Shown here: positions 50,574 to 60,459 of the stretch, piece after piece
How positions within the stretch are numbered: the first letter of the stretch is position 1
Layout of the letters: every line of letters begins with the position of its first letter
DNA from: Aptenodytes patagonicus
Lineage: Eukaryota > Chordata > Aves > Sphenisciformes > Spheniscidae
DNA: 64,000 nt
Assembly (NCBI RefSeq): GCF_965638725.1
Contig: NC_134951.1
Location: 28,527,746-28,591,745, forward strand
Direction of reading: 5' to 3'
Position numbers and translations under genes: made by a program
Notes under the pieces: model-generated
What the model saw: the letters and a program-made list of their open reading frames with translations, nothing else
The model's database searches: none
What the model was told of the DNA's origin: nothing

Positions 50574-52745
50574 ATAACTGGGTTTACTGGACTGTGTGGA
50601 TTCGGTGGCCTGGCACATCAGACCCACAGAAGTATAAGGCTCTAGTAGACACCGGTGCACGGTGTACCCTAATGCCATCAAGCTATATAGGAGCAGAACC
50701 CATCTGTATTTCTGGGGTGACGGGGGGGTCACTTCCAACAGCTAACTGTATTGGAAGCCGAAGTAAGTCTAACTGGGAATGGGTGGCAGAAGCACCCCAT
50801 TGTGACTGGCCCAGATGCTCCATGCATCCTTGGCACAGACTACCTCAGGAGAGGGTATTTCAAGGACCCAAAAGGGTACTGGTGGGCTTTTGGTATAGCT
50901 GCCTTGTAGATGGAGGAAATTAAACAGCTGTCCACCTTGCCTGGTCTCTCGGAGGACCCCTCTGTTGTGGGGTTGCTGAGGGTCAAAGACCAACAAGTGC
51001 CAATTGCTACCACCACAGTGCACCGGCGGCAATATCGCACCAACCGAGACTCCCTGATTCCCATCCATAAGCTGATTCGTTGACTGGAGAGCCAAGGAGT
51101 GATCAGCAAGACTCGCTCACCCTTTAACAGTCCCATATGGCCAGTGCGGAAGTCTAATGGAGAGTAGAGACTAACAGTAGACTATCGTGGCCTAAATGAA
51201 GTCACGCCACCGCTGAGTGCTGCTGTGCCGGACATGCTAGAACTTCAATACGAATTGGAATCAAAGGCAGCCAAGTGGTGTGCCATGATTGATATTGCTA
51301 ATGCATTTTTCTCAATCCCTTTGGCAGCAGAGTGCAGGCCACAGTTTGCTTTCACTTGGAGGGGCGTTCAGTACACCTGGAACCGACTGCCCCAGGGGTG
51401 GAAACACAGCCCTACCATTTGCCATGGACTGATCCAGACTGCGCTAGAACAGGGTGGAGCTCCGGAACACCTGCAATACATTGATGATATCATCGTGTGG
51501 GGCAACACAGCAGGAGAAGTTTTTGAAAAAGGGAAGGAAATAGTCCAAATCCTGCTGAAGGCCGGTTTTGCCATAAAACAAAGTAAGGTCAAGGGACCTG
51601 CACAGGAGATCCAGTTTTTAGGAATAAAATGGCAAGATGGACGTCGTCAGATCCCAATGGATGTGATCAACAAAATAACAGCCATGTCTCCACCAACTAG
51701 CAAAAAGGAAACACAAGCTTTCTTAGGCGTTGTGGGTTTTTGGAGAATGCATCTTCCAAATTACAGTCTGATCGTAAACCCTCTCTATCACGTGACCCGG
51801 AAGAAGAACGATTTCAAATGGGGCCCTGAGCAACGACAAGCTTTTGAACAAATTAAACGGGAGATAGTTCATGCAGTAGCCTTTGGTCCAATCTGGGCAG
51901 GACAAGATGTAAAAACTGTGCTCTACACCGCAGCTGGGGAGAATGGCCCTACCTGGAGCCTCTGGCAGAAAGCACCAGGGGAGACTCGAGGTCGACCCCT
52001 AGGGTTTTGGAGTCGGGGATACAGAGGATCCGAGGCCTGCTATACTCCAACTGAAAAAGAGATATTAGCAGCATATGAAGGGGTTTGAGCTGCTTCGGAA
52101 GTGATCGGCACTGAAGCACAGCTCCTCCTGGCACCCCGACTGCCGGTGCTGGGCTGGATGTTCAGAGGGAGGGTCCCCTGTACACATCATGCAACTGATG
52201 CTACATGGAGTAAGTGGGTCGCACTGATCACACAACGGGCTCGAATAGGAAACCCCAGTCGCCCAGGAATCCTGGAAGTGATCATGGATTGGCCAGAGGG
52301 CAAAGATTTTGGAATATTGCCAGAGGAGGAGGTGACGCGTGCTGAGGAGGGTCCAATGTATAATAAACTACCAGAAAATGAGAAGCAATATGCTCTGTTC
52401 ACCGATGGGTCCTGTCATATTGTGGGAAAGCATCGGAGGTGGAAAGTGGCTGTATGGAGTCCTATGCGACAAGTTGTAGAAACTGCTGAAGGAGAAGGTG
52501 AATCGAGCCAATTTGCAGAAGTAAAGGCCATCCAGCTGGCTTTAGACATTGCTGACCGAGAAAAGTGGCCAGTGCTCTCTCTCTATACTGACTCATGGAT
52601 GGTGGCAAATGCCCTGTGGGGGTGGTTGCAGCAATGGAAGCGGAGCAACTGGCAGCGCAGAGGCAAACCCATCTGGGCCGCTGCATTGTGGCAAGATATT
52701 GCTGCCTGGATATGGGGGGCAATGAACAGCAATAAAACTGCTTAG
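50540..52745 (+). pseudogene. ERV copy 1 pro-pol, broken
   Basis: Retroviral aspartic protease (LVDTGARCTLMP near 50645), reverse transcriptase (DIANAFFSIPL, LPQGWKHSP, YIDDIIVWG near 51477) and RNase H (FTDGSC near 52398, AEVKAIQLALD, YTDSWMVANAL). The RT-connection region (FWRMHLPNYS, WGPEQ, RPLGFWS) is of ERVL character. Compared with copy 2 there is a net 4-nt insertion at about 50727-50738, and stops at 51081, 51165 and 52086. The largest surviving pieces are 51225-52088 and 52101-52745. The last roughly 12 codons before the stop at 52743 do not match what copy 2 begins to show, so they are probably flanking DNA. Integrase is absent. Confidence 0.9.
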
Positions 52746-55134
52746 CACTTTATTTCCAGATTCCCATCTATTCACTGACTTGGTGCACGGCAGCAGTAAG
52801 CTACGCTGTGACTTCTTCCATGGGTGTGCACCATGCTGAGGGCCGGTCTTGATTTAACTATGTGGAACTGCTTTGACTTTGCTTTTATGAACCCAGCATT
52901 CAGTATGTTTCCATGGCTTTCCTGTGTATTTTTAGAAGAAACTGTGCACATTCCTGCCTTAGATACTGAATAGAAGTTCTGGATCTTTTTATTATTATTA
53001 TTTTTATTTTTATTATTAGAAGAACTGTTAGAGTTTTATTTCTTGACTACATTTATTATTTACTTTATCTTTTTATTTCAATTACTCTGATGGTACAAAA
53101 AGCCCTGTCAGAGTCAACACACTGGATCTCATCCTGGTGGTGGTATAAAAGTGACATCCAGAGAGTTTGCTAATTGCTTTTACACTACACAGTCAGGATC
53201 TGGCCTACAAGTGAGTAAACCTGGAGACATTTCACTGACAGAAGTACTTACATCAATACTGGGGGCAAATGAAGTAAGAGCTGTAAGGGTATAGGAACGC
53301 TGGACTGGGAGGGTAGATCTCATTTACAAAATACTTTTCCTTCCAATCATGATTTTCACATCATATAATCCCATTCATAAAGTCCTCAGGCTGCATATTC
53401 AAATTAATTAATTTCTTATTTAATATAGTAATATTCCAACCTAATATATTCACAGCCAGACAATCTCACTGTGTTCTCATGCAGTGTCTTTTAGCTTAGA
53501 TACCTCTGCTCTCTGCCACTGATGCCTGAGGCAGCACTCCTGGCCCTCTAAGTCTTAATTTGGCTAGACTAAAGAAACTGTATGGTTTTAATCTTCAGTT
53601 CCCTAAGCATACATTATGAGAAAGCTTTTCTGTACTTGCCCAGGTTTGCATTTTTTCTTGGGCATGGGTGGTGAGGCCTGCCAGCAGAGCGCCAGTGAGG
53701 CTCCATCCTGTTGCTCAGACGCTGCATCAATACTTCCTTCCCTCAATATATTTGAAATATCTTGCTTGATGCTTCCTTCCAGCTACTGTCTGATGCTGAC
53801 TTTGTGGCAGACTGTGACAAACTGTGACAGTTAAGTAATTTGCTCTGGATATTCCCTGAAAAATGTCTCGGATTTTAGCAGAAGCTGAATTAGAGCAGAC
53901 ACTTTGGGCCTCAGACTGCTCAGGTGGGAAATATCTCACCTACGCCTGCGCTAGCTAACATAGCCTGCTGTATGACTAACAGGGAAAGATAGGCACTTAT
54001 AATTAATTCATCAGCTCTAGTCTACTCCTACACTTCGGTATGAAATTAGCTATGGCTTAGAAGTGCATATTTCTCTTTTGCCAATAAAGGAGGTCTAGGC
54101 AGGAGAGGCATACATGTGTACGTCTGGGCAGACAAACTCCAGCCCTTGCCATGAGAGGGGGATGGCTTTCCTCACGCTTGTGATGGGAAAAAAGCGTGAT
54201 ATAATGCAAATGCAAGTCAAGACTATATTAATATGAAATATGGTTTAAGCTTCTTGAAAATGGAGGAGAAAGGAGAACCTGGGGATTCTGGCTCCAAACC
54301 CGTTCTGTGGGGGAAAGAACATGATCTCTACCTGTAGGCTCACCAGTGGAGGAACCGTGAGAACAGGCTGGAAAACAAAGACCCATGTGATAAATGCACA
54401 ATGTTTGTTATAGACTTGATCCAAAGCCCTGCGCAGGCATTCTGGATCTTTCTTTTACTGAAGCTTTGACAATCAAGCGCACTGAAGAAACAGTCTGTGC
54501 AGAAGATCTTAAAACACACACAAAGTCTTAGTGAAGTGTTATCAAAGAAAAAAATCAGGAGGCATGTATTTGTCTGGAAAAATTGTCACTCAATTTAGGT
54601 TTTATACTGGGTTTTGGAGAGTATATGAAACTTACATTTGCCTTGAAACATAATTGATCGGTCTGTTTTTCAAAAAGGAATTAAACTGGCGCGGAAAAAG
54701 AATATATTACAATAGGTTTGGAATAGTTATTAGTTTTTTTTAATTCTCTAACTGGAAAAACTTATTTCTATTTTAATTGCCAATTAGAAAATTATTGTTA
54801 TTAGAAATGTATTCTTTTTAAGTTTATTACTGGAAAATAACTTTATTTGAAGAATTATTTTTATTGACATGTAAGGTAATAATTTTTCAGTCAATGTTTT
54901 GAATCTGTTGCTGATTTTATTTACTATGAATGATAATGTACCTGGTAAAAAATTAGAATACATCAAACTGCTTTCATTACTTGGAAGAAACTGGAAATAG
55001 GTGTTGCTGACTTTCAACTAAATAATTTATGCATACCGCATACAATCAATTAATTCAATAGTAGCAAGAGTTTTGAGTTTATTCACTTCAAAAATTATTA
55101 TTTTTTTTCATACATCTATATGTTATGTTGGCAG
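52746..55134. other. TINAG intron 1, part after ERV copy 1
   Basis: AT-rich sequence with a short ATT-rich run (52990-53020). A good acceptor (TATGTTGGCAG) precedes exon 2. No integrase or LTR remnant is seen. Confidence 0.55.
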
Positions 55135-55198
55135 GTTGTTATAAAGATGGCCGATATTACGGAGAAGGAACAATAATTAAAGACAACTGCAATTCCTG
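55135..55198 (+). CDS. TINAG: TINAG exon 2
   Basis: 64 nt, entered in phase 1 and left in phase 2, acceptor GGCAG, donor TG|GTAACG. With the last base of exon 1 it gives GCYKDGRYYGEGTIIKDNCN, aligning with the GCFKDG...EG...IKENCNSC segment of human TINAG that I recall. It opens the second Cys-rich (EGF/VWC-like) module between the somatomedin-like part and the cathepsin-like domain. Too short to stand out on its own, it is secured by phase and homology on both sides. Confidence 0.92.
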
Positions 55199-56205
55199 GT
55201 AACGTTTCAGAGAACAGCAAATTAAATTTTATTTAGCATATGTCATGAAAGAGGAATTAAGGTAGTGAGCATCCTTAAATTCATATTAAACATGTAATCA
55301 AATCAAAATGTCTGGAAAAGTAATGCTTTATTGAGGTATTGTAGAATTAGATTACAGCAATTTAGAAGAATGGCAAGAGGTCAATGGGCTTTCTAATCGA
55401 GATATGAAAATGAGAGTGTTAAAATCTCTTCCTCACTGGCCTAATTCTGTTCCTGCTTAGTCAATCTGCTGGCTCTGACCTGAGTCGAAATGGTTTCAGC
55501 CTAGACCTGGGCATTGACCTGAGCGCAGACAAAACAAATATCATTAAAGTTTAGGGGATTGTTTTAGAACATCTTCCTCTGTTTCTTTTGGATGAGTGAT
55601 GAGACCTTACATTATTTCATAAGGGAAGAAAATATATAAATGTATATTTATGTAGGAAAGGGATGAACTGTTTGAGCATCCCTTTCTCTGTCTTGGGACA
55701 GGAGCAGGCAGCGCAGGCAGGGGCCTGAGCCGCCTCCCTGCTTTGCCTCTCCAAAAACCAGCCCTGCATCTCCAGCCCCAGGGCAGCCCGGGGGGCTCCA
55801 GCAGCACCCAAACAGGGCTGGGACCCCCACTGCCTTGACTTTAGCCCAGGGTCCTTGGAGCAAGGTGTCTATGGCCACATGGCTCCTTTCTGGGTTTCCT
55901 GAGTGAAACTTCCTCAAAATATCTAATTTCTAGGACATTGCCTTTTTTCCCTGGTTTGGTCTCACAAAGATGGAAGCAAAATTTTTCAAATACGACCTTT
56001 CCCACAAGCTGTAAACCTTCCCACCTTGTTCCAATTAGGATTCATTAGGTAGTGAAGTAGTGAGAAGTAGTATTGTGTTTTCATAAATACTATGTGACAT
56101 TTATATTGTTTATGCTTTTTTTTCTCCATCTTCCTTCTGTTGTTAAAGTGCATATTTTTTCTTTGACAATTCATTTTCTGCTCAGTGATATTCTTGCCCT
56201 TTCAG
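55199..56205. other. TINAG intron 2
   Basis: About 1 kb, with one GC-richer patch (55680-55860) that gives overlapping minus-strand frames without family resemblance. It ends in TTCTTGCCCTTTCAG. Confidence 0.6.
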
Positions 56206-56295
56206 CAAATGCTTCCAAAATCTCTGGAAGTGTTCAAAAGAAGTATGCCTTGTTCGCCAAGACTTGATTCAGCACATCAATTCTGGAGATTATGG
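56206..56295 (+). CDS. TINAG: TINAG exon 3
   Basis: 90 nt, entered in phase 2 and left in phase 2, with acceptor CCTTTCAG and donor GGTGAG. The peptide is KCFQNLWKCSKEVCLVRQ followed by DLIQHINSGDY, and it completes the Cys-rich module begun in exon 2. It matches human TINAG (WKCSQHVCLVR...NKGDYG) as I recall it. The four cysteines completed here or at the junction keep the family spacing. Confidence 0.93.
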
Positions 56296-57899
56296 GTGAG
56301 AACACTTTTATTTTAAGGTTTTGTTGTAAACCACTGTATTGCTCATTGTATGTATGTGTAAATTACAAGTTATGCAGTCCTCCCCACCCCTTCCTTCCCC
56401 AATTACATTACAGCAATTTGACAGTAAATGTACATCTGTGAAAATTCCCTAAATCTGTGGCAGATTATAGAGTTTTAAATGGAAAGATACTGAAAGTCTC
56501 ATGCTGGTAAGAGTTGACATTGTGAACATCTATCTAAAACATTCTCCAAATTTAGTACAAATTTTTTGCTCACAAAATGCTATTTAGATCACCTTCCCTT
56601 ATTCTTCACTTCATTTATTACTTGGGATAGATATTTAAAGTAATTTTTTTTCCTCCCTCAAGAACACTGTTCCACATAACAGGACTCTAGGTAGCGTTGG
56701 AAGAGGAGAGGATGGGCCAAATGAGGACCAAGATATCAGAACATTCTGAGTCTTGGTGTTTTTCTTGCTACCAGTTCTCATTCCCCCCAGGCAGTGCAGA
56801 GGGATTAGGGGCACCCCAGTACCAGAGCTGTGCCTTGGGAGCCTGCTGGCCATTTACAGCTCCTCCCTAGAAGCTGTGGTGCTAAATTCAGCAATGAAGC
56901 CTGCCCAGATTTCAAGCTGTGACTCAGTGCTGAAACATTTTATACTTCATGGGAGACATTCAAACCAACTGAGTTAGGATAGACAATTAAGTTAGGCACC
57001 TGGAGCCCTTCACCTCTCTCTTGTCAGTGGTAAGCGGTAAGGTTTGCCACAGGGTGGTTAAGCCCACCTGAGATGTGACTCAACTTCTGCAGGTGCTTGC
57101 ACTCTTCACTGACTACAGGCAGACCAAGAGCAATGAGGCTTCTCATTTGTGCAGCATAAATCTCACCTCCTTGTTCCTCATACATAAGCAAGAAAGAAAC
57201 GGGTAAAGAGAATGCTCTCCCCTATGGCTCAGCTCTTTTCCAGTAATAACAAATTTAAGTGTGTTCCAAATGTGTATGGCTGCAAGGTATTTTTTTTTTC
57301 TGTTGTGCATACAGTTTGCAGGGTTAAGGCTACAATCTGAGTCTAGTCTACCTGAGAGTAAGGATGGAATAATTAAAGAGCACTGGGGAGCCCTTTCTCT
57401 CAACCTGGCTATTGGTGTAAAACTCAGGCAGAAGTTGTCAGCTGGGCTTTCTGCTGGGTTAAACAGTGTCTCACTGCTAGTGCACCAGAACTTGAAGGCA
57501 ACGTAACTCACTATGTGAAGCTGCTAGTTCTCTGTGGGCAACTGGTCTGAAGCATAATTTGAGCATAACTTCAAGACAACAGTAATTGTTATGACTGAGC
57601 ATCTTGTTTTCCAGTACTTCTCTGAAGTATTGCATGCTCATCTCCTGCAGGCTAACGTGATGCTGACCTCAAATCATCACTTTTCATATACTGCTGTGTT
57701 GCTCTATCCTACACTCATTTGCAGTGGAAGAGCCCGTACTAAATATTTTCTCATGCATATCAAATACAAGGTTTTGAAATGTAATTTGAAAAATTTGTTT
57801 CTGGATGTTATTGTTAGTGGTGCTCTTACAAAGGAGCAAGGTATTAATGTGAGTGGTATCTCTAACCTGGGGTTTGTTTGTTTTCTGTCTGTGAGGAAG
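56296..57899. other. TINAG intron 3
   Basis: About 1.6 kb of unique sequence. No repeat is recognised. The acceptor before exon 4 (TTTGTTTTCTGTCTGTGAGGAAG) has its pyrimidine tract slightly upstream. Confidence 0.6.
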
Positions 57900-58014
57900 A
57901 TGGAAAGCTGACAACTACAGTCAGTTCTGGGGAATGACAGTGGAAGAAGGTTTCAAAAAGCGCCTGGGCACCTTCCCTCCATCTCATTCCTTGCTGAGTA
58001 TGAGAGAAGATCCA
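57900..58014 (+). CDS. TINAG: TINAG exon 4 (cathepsin-B propeptide-like region)
   Basis: 115 nt. Its first base completes the Gly codon split after exon 3, and the exon ends in phase 0 at donor GTAAGT. The peptide runs WKADNYSQFWGMTVEEGFKK, then RLGTFPPS and LLSMREDP. NYSQFWGMT and RLGT.PPS are hallmarks of the TINAG/TINAGL1 segment that resembles the cathepsin B propeptide, just before the inactive cathepsin-like domain. That domain should be encoded beyond the window's end. No sign of decay is visible in any TINAG exon. Confidence 0.94.
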
Positions 58015-59817
58015 GTAAGTGTGATGTACAATTGTTAATTTTTTTAATAACTTTATCACATGGAAAAATAAATGTGGACAATTATAAGATTATGATTCAG
58101 AGATTTAACACTAAATGCTTCCGTGTTGAATATGAAGCTCCCAGAATAGTTCTCCAAGCCATAGAGTGTGTGGTCCTATTGATGGAAATCAAACAAGGAG
58201 GAGCAAAAGCAAATACTAACCATTGGGAAGCTGTGCACCAATATTAACTTATCATTGTAGATCACTGGTGTTTGAAATCTTTGCTTATTTAAGATGGTTC
58301 CATACTATCCTCTCCATTTTCTAATCATTGCACATGTAGCTGTAACCATAAAAAAGATAAATCTGGGCATAGTTCATTAAGGCTAACAGCTGAGACTAAA
58401 CAGCAATCTTTGAAAGAAGCTCAGAAAACCCATAGGATAAAGCAATGTAAAGATGAAGTAGGAGGCTGGGGTTTTGGCCAAATAGAAAGAAAAGTGATGG
58501 GAAGCATGGGAAAATGAGATGATTCTCTACTACCAGCTTTCTAAACCTCTTGGTCATGGCTATTTTCATGGCAGTTAAATTAAATTTCCTATCATATATT
58601 TGCTCAAATTAGTTCTGCAACAAAGCAAATATACTTTAAGTTATATAGGTAGGTTAAGAAATTAAAGAAGAAATGCATAGTAATTGAATCCAGAGTAGAT
58701 TTTCCAATGCTTTGGATCAGTTACTTAGCTTCTTTCTTAGAAGACCCCAAATTATGGAAATCATAGATTGAAAAAACTAACTACCTCACCATAGTGAAAT
58801 TAGAAAAGTTGCAAGAATAAGTAGATAGATCCCAGGTTTGCAAATGACTTTAAATATAACAGGTTTTTATCTTTGGCTTCTTATAGTTCAGGAAAGTGAT
58901 GCCATTTGATTATCTATTTGAAGTCAGTCATTGATGCTTGTTGTACATGTGTATGGCAGAAGGGTTTCCACATCACAGAAGGCCTTGTGGGGACAGCAGT
59001 GCCGAGCTACCACTTGACAGGAATTTGGGAAAGAGGGGGAGGGCCATGTGCCTCTGAATAATTTTAACAATCCTAACCCTTTTGCTTGATGCAGTCTGGT
59101 TCTGTCCCATACAAAGTCAGATCCCTGCACCAGCGTGGCGAGGCATTGGGTTGTGGCCCAGATTGGCCAGCTTGCTCAAAATTACACTATGGAGGGTTGT
59201 CAGAGCAAGAAGTTGACAGAAATTAAGCTTTGGAGTTTTGCCTTGTATGATTTCCTAGACTACTCTTCGCAGCCAAAGAAAGATCCATTTCAGTTGAAGA
59301 TGGCAAGTCTAAATAAGACAATGACATAAAAGAGTTTAGTGCAATATTTAGTAGGTATCTGCCACAAATTACCAGTGAACTGCATTGAGGCTCAAGAGAT
59401 TTGGGGTTGATTTGTTGTTGTTTTTGTTGTTGGCTTTTTCCTTGAGGAATACAGTGTGATGCTTACATAGCAGAAGCAAAAAGTGGATAACATGTACCCA
59501 GCTCAGAGATTAACATCTACGTTACTAGATATCTAGCTAGGTGAGACAAATCCCACCTAGGAAAACAAGAAAGGGAAGGTTACAAGAAATTCTTTACAAT
59601 ATTTTCTCTTTTCCATTCAGTTTGGAGTAGCTGGTCACTCAGTGGTCCTGCATTATGTCCAGCCTCTTGAATCATTGTTATTAAGCTTCCCTTAGCTTCC
59701 TTGACTGCTACACTACTTACAGCCTTTGCTCCACTGATACATTTCTCAGGCGTATTTTCTCTATCTGCTATCTTTTTATGAAATCTGTGAGCCACAACCC
59801 AACTACCTTTGGCCCTG
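58015..59817. other. TINAG intron 4, part before ERV copy 2
   Basis: Unique AT-rich intron. No further TINAG exon is found. Confidence 0.55.
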
Positions 59818-60357
59818 TGTCCTGGTTTCGGCAGGGATAGAGTTAATTTCCTTTCTAGTAGCTGGTACAGTGTTTTGGATTTAGGATGAGAACAAAGTTG
59901 ATAACACACCGGTGTTTTAGTTGTTGCTAGGTAATGCTTACACTAGCCAAGGACTTTTCAGCTTCCCATGCTCTACTGACTGAGGAGGCTGGAGGTGCAC
60001 AAGAAGCTGGGAGGGGGCACAGCCAAACTGGCCAAAGGGACATTCCATACCATGTGACGTCATGCTCAGTACATAAACTGGGAAAAGCTGGCCGGGGGGG
60101 CCGCTGCTCGGGGACTGGCTGGGCATCGGTCAGCGGGTGGTGAGCAATTGTGCTGTGCATCACTTGTTTTGTGTATTATTATTATTATTATCATATTATT
60201 ATTATCATTTTATTTCAATTATTAAACTGTTTTTATCTCAACCCACGAGTCTTTCTAACTTGTGCTCTTCCAATTCTCTCCCCCATCCCACCGGGTGGGG
60301 GGGAGTGAGCGAGCGGCTGCGTGGTGCTTAATTGCTGACTGAGATTAAACCACGACA
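59818..60357 (+). repeat. 5' LTR of ERV copy 2
   Basis: 540 bp, TGTCCTGGTTTCGG to CCACGACA, with a CRE at 60055-60062, CATAAA at 60072-60077 and ATTAAA at 60221-60226. It is slightly shorter than the other two young LTRs because of small deletions near 59870 and in the ATT run. Confidence 0.93.
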
Positions 60358-60365
60358 GTCCTTTT

Positions 60366-60383
60366 TGGCGCCCAACGTGGGGC
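60366..60383 (+). other. Primer-binding site, tRNA-Lys1,2 type
   Basis: TGGCGCCCAACGTGGGGC, a full 18-nt match to the known tRNA-Lys1,2 primer-binding sequence, starting 8 nt after the LTR end. It is unmutated, unlike copy 1. Confidence 0.88.
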
Positions 60384-60459
60384 ACGAAGGGTTCGAGATA
60401 ATAACAGATTAACCGGAGTGTATTAAGGAACTTATATCTGTTAATAGTTGAGGGTCACA

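Larger units (their letters stand above)
47861..52709 (+). mobile_element. ERVL-type provirus, copy 1, damaged and 3'-truncated
   Basis: Order: 5' LTR (47861-48420), tRNA-Lys-type PBS (48429-48446), gag with N-terminal membrane segments, UAG (50537-50539), then protease, RT and RNase H. Similarity to copy 2 ends close to 52709, at the end of RNase H. No integrase, env or 3' LTR follows, so the 3' end was lost. Damage in pol: a net +4-nt insertion near 50727-50738, TGA at 51081-51083, TAG at 51165-51167 and TGA at 52086-52088. The gag C-terminus is also frameshifted. The element lies in sense orientation in TINAG intron 1. Pol resembles ERVL (class III). The exact 3' breakpoint is uncertain because copy 2 leaves the window at the same place. 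Confidence 0.9.

Noticed and set aside
45544..58014. TINAG as a processed pseudogene
   Set aside because: Exons are separated by introns with good splice sites, phases match at each junction and no stops occur.
47861..60357. Reading LTRs 47861 and 59818 as the two ends of one large provirus
   Set aside because: Each LTR is followed by its own PBS and gag, and unique DNA with TINAG exons 2-4 lies between.
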